DNA of 5,058 nucleotides from Frankiales bacterium (GTDB lineage Bacteria > Actinomycetota > Actinomycetes > Mycobacteriales > SCTD01): assembly GCA_025464795.1 (NCBI GenBank), contig JAODNB010000361.1:1-5058 (forward strand). The letters are read 5' to 3'. The notes below the pieces were generated by a model that saw only the letters and a program-made list of their open reading frames with translations, did no database searches and had not been told where the DNA came from. Numbering within the stretch: position 1 is the stretch's first letter; the number at the start of each line of letters is the position of its first letter. Below are positions 1 to 5,058 of the stretch, piece after piece. The position numbers and the translations under genes were made by a program.

Positions 1-1240
<1,240 letters not shown>

Positions 1241-1244
<4 letters not shown>

Positions 1245-2089
1245 AGCCTCGGTCCCTTCCCGAAGGCACCGCTGTCGCTGATGGCTGTGGCCAACGGCCG
1301 TACCAGCTCCCGCAAGCGCGCAGCGCCGTCCTCCCCCAGGAGCTCCCAGGGGGCGAGCGCCAGCTCGTCGGTCTTCAGCTCGATGGCCTCTCGGCGCGCC
1401 TTGCCCTCTTCGGTGAACTGGCCGTCGGAGTCGAGCCACCCCCGCTCGCAGAGGGACACGACGGCAGCGTCCCACTCCTCGTCGGTGTAGAGCCGCGTCG
1501 ACTGCAGCGCCTTGCGGCCCCAGGTGTCGTTCATCGCGACGTGCAGGACCGCCGACTCGAGCCCAGTGAGACCTGCCGCCACGAGCACGGCGATGTGGCC
1601 GTCGCCGCGGAACTCCCGAAGCAGGGTGATGGCGTGCCACAGCTGCAGGTGGTCCGGTTCGGGCCACGGGATGCCCGCATGCGCTGCGTACAGAGCCCTT
1701 CCGTACGGGTTGCAGCCACCGGCCGCCGTCCGGGCAAGGGCCGCAGCCTCCGCGGTGTCGTCGAGGAGGTCCCCGCACATCCGCCGCAGGGCGCGATCAG
1801 CCGCGCGCAACCGCGCGTCGAGGACCTGCTGCGGCGCGACCTTGTCCCAGACACCAGAGATGCCGAACTCGACCGCCAGGGCGCTGAAGTTGAAGAACGT
1901 CGCCTGCACCGTCTGCCAGGTCACGGCACCCATGGCCGCGGCCCGCGCCGGGAAGTAACCCACCGCACGGTTGGTCCGAGGGTCCAGGCCGATGGCCTCG
2001 TACTCCTCGACGGCCTCCGGCGCGAAGTAGACCATCGCGTGGTACGGCTCGCAGGCACGCCAGGTCTTCCGAGCCACATCGGGGTTCAC
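1241..2089 (-). CDS. SCO6745 family protein (SalK-like, function unknown)
   Basis: A 282-residue protein starting at GTG (2089-2087). Recognised by family hallmarks: the N-terminal RxCEPYHAMVYFAPE-xx-EEY stretch (residues about 11-30), GYFPARAAAMG (44-54), the central LWHAITLLREFRGDGHIAVLVAAGLTGLESAVLH block (150-183), and a C-terminal winged-helix-like part, YTDEEWDAAVVSLCERGWLD followed by FTEEGKARREAIELKTDELA (201-244). No signal peptide or membrane segment is apparent. The biochemical role of the family is not established; it is often annotated as helix-turn-helix or SalK-like, but no ligand or DNA target can be read here. The start overlaps the stop of the upstream PLP-enzyme gene by four bases (GTGA), so the two are almost surely translated from one mRNA. 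The frame stays open upstream into the PLP gene, but that extension is compositional shadow. The stop overlaps the convergent dehydrogenase stop. Confidence 0.88.
1250..1271. terminator. Possible U-less hairpin between convergent genes
   Basis: Bases 1250-1258 and 1263-1271 form a nine-pair stem (CGGT and CCTT arms) with one central C-C mismatch and a four-base CCCG loop, starting six bases after the aldehyde dehydrogenase stop. There is no T-run on either side, so it is not a classical intrinsic terminator. Hairpins without U tracts have been proposed as terminators in actinobacteria. It lies inside the last codons of the minus-strand SCO6745-family gene and may be chance in G+C-rich coding sequence. 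Confidence 0.25.
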
Positions 2090-3243
2090 AGCAGCTCCAG
2101 CAGTCTGTCGACGTCGTTGTCGGACGTGTAGCCCACCACACCGGCGCGGACCGCTCCGTCGGGGAGGCCGAGAAGCGTCATCAGCTCGATCGCGTAGTAG
2201 TGGCCCGCCCAGACCGCCACTCCCTTGTCCGCGAGCCGGCTCGCCGTGGCCTGGGGGCTCTCGCCGTCCTTCACGAAGGCGACTGTCGGTGTCCGTCGGC
2301 GGGGGTCGCCGATGAGACGGATCTCCTTGCTGCGCAGGCCATCGAGCAGCCGCGCGAAGACCTGCTCCTCCTGCTGCTTGATCTGGGCGAGAGCGTCCAG
2401 GAGGCGCTCGCGGCGAGTCGTGCCCTGGCCCCACTGGGCGATCCAGTCGATGGTCGCGTGCACGGCGACGAGCTGCGCGAACTGGCTCGTGCCCAGCTCG
2501 AAGCGGTCAGGCACCTCGTTGCTCGACGGCAAGAGCTTGTCCGGGTGCAGGGTCTCGAGCAGCTCCGGGCGCGCAACTGTCGCGCCGAGGTGCGGACCGT
2601 AGAACTTGTAGGCGGAGCAAGCGTAGAAGTCGGCTCCGAGGTCCTCGAATCTCACTGGTCCGTGGGGAGTGGCGTGCACCCCGTCGAGATGCACCAGAGC
2701 CCCTGAGGCGTGGGCGATCTGGGCGATCCGCACGGTGTCGGGCATCGACCCGGTGGCGTTGCTCGCAACGGTCACGGCTACCAGCCGCGTCCGCTCGTCG
2801 ACGAGGTCCTCGTACTGGTCCGCCGGCAGGTCGGTGCTCGCGTCCGGCACGGCCCAGCGCACCTCGACCTCGCGGCGCTCCGCCGCCTGGACCCACGGGC
2901 GGATGTTCGCGTCGTGGTCGAGCTTGCTGAGCACGACGTTGTCTCCTGGCGTCCAGGTCTTCTGCAACGCACCCGCGAGGACGTAGGTGTTGGCCGTCAT
3001 GGAGCCGCCGAAGATCACGCCCTCAGGCTCGGCTCCCAGGAGGTCCGCGACGGCTTGCCGTGCCTCGTCGACGATGGCATCGGCACGATCGCTGCTGGCG
3101 AACCCGCCGTGCCGGTTGCTGATCGCCGAGCGATAGGCGTGCCCGACGGCGTCGGCCACGGAGGCCGGGACTTGCGTGCCGCCTGGCCCGTCGAAGTGCG
3201 CGAGCCCCTCGCCGAGGGCTGTGAAGTGCGACCTCAGATCCAT
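2086..3243 (-). CDS. Cysteine desulfurase-like PLP-dependent class-V aminotransferase, lacking the catalytic Cys
   Basis: A 385-residue cytoplasmic fold-type I PLP enzyme from the ATG at 3243. Visible: FDGPGGTQVP near the N-terminus (the substrate-entry segment of class V), NRHGGFASS (43-51), a phosphate-binding GGSMTANT (79-86), LDHDANIRPW (108-117) with the PLP-stacking His, VASNATGS (159-166), HLDGVHATPH (185-194) with the PLP-nitrogen Asp at 187, and the Schiff-base Lys at 213 in SAYKFYGPH. SufS/CsdA-type enzymes carry a GHHCA motif near the C-terminus; here the equivalent is GHYYA (347-351), with Tyr 350 at the Cys position. The only cysteine in the protein is Cys 209, four residues before the PLP lysine. 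True cysteine desulfurase chemistry is therefore unlikely; a lyase, epimerase or aminotransferase reaction fits better. A GTG one codon upstream (3246) is an alternative start. It is first in a two-gene unit with the SCO6745-family gene. Confidence 0.93.
   Translation of the reverse strand: MDLRSHFTALGEGLAHFDGPGGTQVPASVADAVGHAYRSAISNRHGGFASSDRADAIVDEARQAVADLLGAEPEGVIFGGSMTANTYVLAGALQKTWTPGDNVVLSKLDHDANIRPWVQAAERREVEVRWAVPDASTDLPADQYEDLVDERTRLVAVTVASNATGSMPDTVRIAQIAHASGALVHLDGVHATPHGPVRFEDLGADFYACSAYKFYGPHLGATVARPELLETLHPDKLLPSSNEVPDRFELGTSQFAQLVAVHATIDWIAQWGQGTTRRERLLDALAQIKQQEEQVFARLLDGLRSKEIRLIGDPRRRTPTVAFVKDGESPQATASRLADKGVAVWAGHYYAIELMTLLGLPDGAVRAGVVGYTSDNDVDRLLELL
2095..2098 (-). promoter_or_regulatory. 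Shine-Dalgarno GGAG for the SCO6745-family gene
   Basis: GGAG on the minus strand lies five bases upstream of the GTG at 2089-2087, inside the last codons of the PLP-enzyme gene. Together with the GTGA start/stop overlap it supports the GTG as the true start and points to coupled re-initiation. Confidence 0.6.
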
Positions 3244-3249
3244 CACTGC

Positions 3250-3255
3250 AAGGTA
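3250..3255 (-). promoter_or_regulatory. Candidate -10 element (TACCTT) of a leaderless PLP-enzyme transcript
   Basis: On the minus strand TACCTT fits the actinobacterial TANNNT -10 pattern. Six bases separate it from the ATG at 3243, which would put transcription initiation on or beside the start codon. There is no Shine-Dalgarno sequence before the ATG, consistent with a leaderless mRNA. No convincing -35 is seen, which is common in actinobacteria. Confidence 0.4.
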
Positions 3256-3260
3256 TGGGA

Positions 3261-3266
3261 CAAGAT
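3261..3266 (+). promoter_or_regulatory. Candidate -10 element (CAAGAT) for bpa
   Basis: CAAGAT matches TANNNT at all but the first base and stands six bases before the bpa ATG at 3273, the same spacing as on the opposite strand. Only a poor purine stretch precedes the ATG, so a leaderless transcript is plausible. No recognisable -35 box. Confidence 0.3.
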
Positions 3267-3272
3267 GGGTGC

Positions 3273-3794
3273 ATGACGGAAGAGGACCAGGGACAGAGCA
3301 TCGTTGTCGTGGGCGAGAACGGTCAGCAGATCGTGGTCCCGCCCGCCACAGGGGATGAGGAGCGCAGCCCGTCCGAGATGGTGGAGCAGCCCGCGAAGGT
3401 CATGCGCATCGGATCGATGGTGAAGCAGCTCCTGGAGGAGGTGCGTGCGGCTCCCCTCGACGACGCGGCCCGGTCGCGGCTGCGAGAGATCCACCAGAGC
3501 TCGATCAAGGAGCTCGAGCAGGGTCTCGCTCCGGAGCTGCGCGATGAGCTCGAGCGGCTGACCCTTCCCTTCACGGACGACTCCGTGCCCTCGGACGCAG
3601 AGCTGCGCATCGCCCAGGCACAGCTGGTCGGCTGGCTCGAGGGGTTGTTCCACGGGATCCTGACCGCGCTGTTCGCCCAGCAGATGGCGGCCCGCGTGCA
3701 GCTCGAGCAGATGCGCGGGGGCGGGGCACCGCCACAGCTCCCGCCGGGACAGGTCCCGCCGGTGCCCAACGCCTCCACCGGCCAGTACCTGTAG
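3273..3794 (+). CDS. bpa: Bacterial proteasome activator Bpa/PafE (DUF2587 family)
   Basis: ATP-independent activator of the actinobacterial 20S proteasome: in Mycobacterium tuberculosis (Rv3780) it forms a dodecameric ring that docks on the core particle, opens the gate and feeds in unfolded or specific substrates such as HspR. This 173-residue protein has the expected plan and length (about 174 in M. tuberculosis): a variable acidic N-terminus (1-33), then the highly conserved helical core from VEQPAKVMRIGSMVKQLLEEVRAAPLD (37-63) through ELEQGLAPELRDELERLTLPF (80-100) to PSDAELRIAQAQLVGWLEGLFHGI (106-129) and LFAQQMAARVQLEQMR (133-148). A Gly/Pro-rich flexible linker follows and the C-terminus is GQYL (170-173), the core-particle docking and gate-opening tail. 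All functional elements are intact. An in-frame ATG at 3255 would add six residues but overlaps the divergent promoter region and lacks support. No proteasome genes lie in the window. Confidence 0.97.
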   Translation: MTEEDQGQSIVVVGENGQQIVVPPATGDEERSPSEMVEQPAKVMRIGSMVKQLLEEVRAAPLDDAARSRLREIHQSSIKELEQGLAPELRDELERLTLPFTDDSVPSDAELRIAQAQLVGWLEGLFHGILTALFAQQMAARVQLEQMRGGGAPPQLPPGQVPPVPNASTGQYL

Positions 3795-3873
3795 AGCCTC
3801 TACGCACACCGCGGTCCGCCAGGAAGGCAGCGTCGGTGCGCCGCTCGCCCTCCGGACAGCTGCGTCGGCTGAG

Positions 3874-3914
3874 GAGACTCGGCCATAGATCGGTCTCTTC
3901 CGACTCTCGCTTTT
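3874..3914 (+). terminator. Candidate intrinsic terminator after bpa
   Basis: GAGACTCGG (3874-3882) pairs with CCGACTCTC (3900-3908) as a nine-base stem with one C-C mismatch, around a 17-base loop, and is followed by GC and four Ts (3911-3914). It lies about 80 bases after the bpa stop and just before the DUF222 promoter, the right place to insulate the two genes. The large loop and short T-run make it weak. Confidence 0.4.
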
Positions 3915-3922
3915 GTCAGACC

Positions 3923-3938
3923 TCGAATATATGTTCTA
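3923..3938. promoter_or_regulatory. LexA/SOS-box-like operator upstream of the DUF222 gene
   Basis: TCGAAT-ATAT-GTTCTA agrees with the mycobacterial/actinobacterial SOS box TCGAAC-N4-GTTCGA at 10 of 12 defined positions; the mismatches are the sixth base of the left half and the fifth of the right. It ends three bases before the ATG at 3942 and covers the candidate -10 element, the right position for LexA repression. Members of the M. tuberculosis 13E12 repeat family, to which the downstream gene belongs, are reported to carry SOS boxes, which makes the match more credible. Confidence 0.65.
3930..3935 (+). promoter_or_regulatory. Candidate -10 element (TATGTT) inside the SOS box
   Basis: TATGTT fits TANNNT and ends six bases before the ATG at 3942, predicting a leaderless start; no Shine-Dalgarno sequence is present. 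A TTGTCA at 3913-3918 resembles a -35 box but is only 11 bases from TATGTT. Paired with CTATCT or TATCTA, 17-18 bases away, it would initiate inside the gene, so that pairing is less attractive unless a later start codon is used. Confidence 0.4.
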
Positions 3939-3941
3939 TCT

Positions 3942-5058
3942 ATGCAGACGGAACCCTGGGGCGAGCGGCCGGTCCCGGCTGCCCTCTCCCCGGAGAAGCT
4001 CGCCGCCCTGGTGAACTCCGCCCTCACCGGCGCGGACGCGATGCTGTTCACCGCGACCCCGCGGGAGGAGCTCGACGAGATCGGCTGGTTCGCTCAGCTG
4101 AAGGACCAGGCCTGGGTCGGGATGGTCCGGGCCATCGTCGCCGCACACAACCGGGCCCCCGCCGCCCAACGGGAGTTCGCCTGCGACGAGGTAGCCCTCG
4201 CGATCGGCGCCGGGTTCGGCACCGCAGCGAACCTGGTCTCCCAGGCCCTCGCCGCCTGCGCGCTGCCCGGCCTGGTCGAAGCCGTCGCTGCTGGGATCCT
4301 GACCGAACGGCACGCCCTGGCAGTGCTGCGGGAGCTCGACACCGTTGAGCTGACCCTGGAGCAGCGGCAGTGCATCGTGCTCATCGCCCTCGCCCGGTAC
4401 GCCGGTCAGACCCCGGGTGAGCTCGCGAAGGTCATCCGCCGGCTGATCCTGACCGTCGACCGGGCCGCCGCAGCGGCACGGCAGGACAAGGCCAGCCGCG
4501 ACCGACGGGTCGACCTCTACCCGGACGCCGACGGGCAAGGCGTCCTGCACGCCCGCGGACCCCTGGAAGCCATCGCCGCCATCAAGGCCGCCCTCGAAGC
4601 CACGCTGGGATCCCGCGAGACGGGGGACGATCGTTCGAAGGGTGAGCGGGAGTTCGACCTGCTCGTCGAGCTCCTCACCGGCACCCGCGAACCCGCCGGC
4701 TGGCACGCGCACGTCGTCATCCCCTACGCCACCGCCACCGGCGGTGAGCTCGAGCTCGCCGACATCCCCGGCCTCGGACCCCTCCTCCCCAGCACCGCCC
4801 GGGACCTGCTGGGCGAGGCCGTGGACCTCACCGCCATGAACGTGGATGAGGCAGGGATCCCCTTCAGCGTGAGTGATCCCGTCACACCCTCGCCGGTCGT
4901 GGAGCACGCCCCGGTCTCAGCGGCCCGGACCGCGCCCGCCGGATCGACCGACCCGATCCTGGACGCGCTGCGGGCGATGGCCCGCAACCCGGCCCCAGTC
5001 GGCCGCAGCAACCGCGGCGTCGCCGGCTACCGCGTACCAAAGCGAGTCCAACGCTTCC
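3942..5058 (+). CDS. DUF222 / REP13E12-type HNH endonuclease family protein (3'-truncated by window)
   Basis: Open from ATG 3942 to the window end: 372 residues and one extra base, no stop. The N-terminal helical DUF222 region (about 35-220) is recognised by EELDEIGWFAQLKDQAWVGMVRAIVAAHNR, an EVALAIGAGFGTAANLVSQA block (83-102), LVEAVAAGILTERHALAVL (111-129), and the 13E12-type PDADGQGVLHARGPLEAIAAIKAAL (194-218). Then come GEREFDLLVELL (234-245) and the IPGLGPLLPSTARDLL segment (275-290). A low-complexity linker leads to RGVAGYRVPKRVQRF (358-372), which in this family directly precedes the HNH zinc/nuclease motif; that motif would begin just past the window. Intact HNH chemistry therefore cannot be judged. 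Biological role is poorly known: putative DNase, multi-copy in many actinobacteria, sometimes considered mobile or DNA-damage-linked. The SOS-like box three bases before the start suggests LexA control. A later start (ATG 4041) is possible but would lose little of the conserved domain. Confidence 0.9.
   Translation, partial: MQTEPWGERPVPAALSPEKLAALVNSALTGADAMLFTATPREELDEIGWFAQLKDQAWVGMVRAIVAAHNRAPAAQREFACDEVALAIGAGFGTAANLVSQALAACALPGLVEAVAAGILTERHALAVLRELDTVELTLEQRQCIVLIALARYAGQTPGELAKVIRRLILTVDRAAAAARQDKASRDRRVDLYPDADGQGVLHARGPLEAIAAIKAALEATLGSRETGDDRSKGEREFDLLVELLTGTREPAGWHAHVVIPYATATGGELELADIPGLGPLLPSTARDLLGEAVDLTAMNVDEAGIPFSVSDPVTPSPVVEHAPVSAARTAPAGSTDPILDALRAMARNPAPVGRSNRGVAGYRVPKRVQRF

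Noticed and set aside
2090..2434. N-terminal extension of the SCO6745-family frame back to 2434
   Set aside because: The added residues are Arg/Pro/Gly-rich with no homology features and lie wholly inside the PLP-enzyme gene; the GTG at 2089 has a GGAG and matches the family N-terminus.
3255..3272. Upstream in-frame ATG for bpa
   Set aside because: It would add six residues (MGQDGC), leaves no room for a promoter, and has no ribosome-binding site; the ATG at 3273 gives the usual length.
3799..3837. Possible G+C-rich hairpin after bpa (CACCG and CGGTG arms)
   Set aside because: Only about five pairs enclosing a long, imperfect interior and no T-run; the stem at 3874-3908 is the better terminator candidate.
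4746..4757. Perfect 12-base palindrome GAGCTCGAGCTC inside the DUF222 gene
   Set aside because: It encodes a Glu-Leu-Glu-Leu repeat using the preferred G+C-rich codons; GAGCTC is frequent in such genes, and nothing indicates an operator or recombination site.
3936..4907. 323-codon open frame on the minus strand opposite the DUF222 gene
   Set aside because: It mirrors the third-position G+C bias of the plus-strand gene, has low-complexity Gly/Asp/Glu-rich translation and no recognisable domain, while the plus-strand frame encodes a clear family.

Overview
The window is chromosomal DNA from a high-G+C actinobacterium. Three things support this: strong G/C bias at third codon positions, a bacterial proteasome activator (Bpa/PafE, restricted to proteasome-bearing actinobacteria), and a DUF222/13E12-type HNH protein, a family abundant in Mycobacterium, Nocardioides and relatives. 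A Nocardioidaceae-like or related host is a guess; the genus cannot be fixed from this sequence alone.

Layout: (1) Bases 1-1244, plus strand: 3' part of an NAD(P)-dependent aldehyde dehydrogenase whose N-terminus lies outside the window. (2) Bases 1241-3243, minus strand: a two-gene translationally coupled unit. The upstream gene is a class-V PLP enzyme of the 'cysteine desulfurase-like' type that lacks the catalytic cysteine. It overlaps by four bases (GTGA) an SCO6745-family protein of unknown function. The SCO6745-family gene converges on the dehydrogenase so tightly that both stop codons sit in one CTAG palindrome. (3) Bases 3244-3272: a very short divergent control region with one candidate -10 element per direction, each six bases from its ATG, suggesting leaderless transcripts. 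(4) Bases 3273-3794, plus strand: bpa/pafE, complete, ending in the GQYL proteasome-docking tail. (5) Bases 3795-3941: a 147-base spacer with a candidate terminator and, just before the next start codon, a LexA/SOS-box-like palindrome. (6) Bases 3942-5058, plus strand: 5' part of a DUF222 (REP13E12-type) HNH endonuclease-family gene, cut by the window end just before the expected HNH motif.

The first five elements look like ordinary core-genome housekeeping or metabolic content. The most interesting points are the probable SOS control of the DUF222/HNH gene through an operator overlapping its -10 element, the cysteine-less 'desulfurase' coupled to an uncharacterised SCO6745-family partner and divergent from the proteasome activator, and a recurring leaderless promoter geometry at three starts. 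I see no CRISPR array, tRNA, rRNA or insertion sequence, and no clearly new multi-gene defence system.
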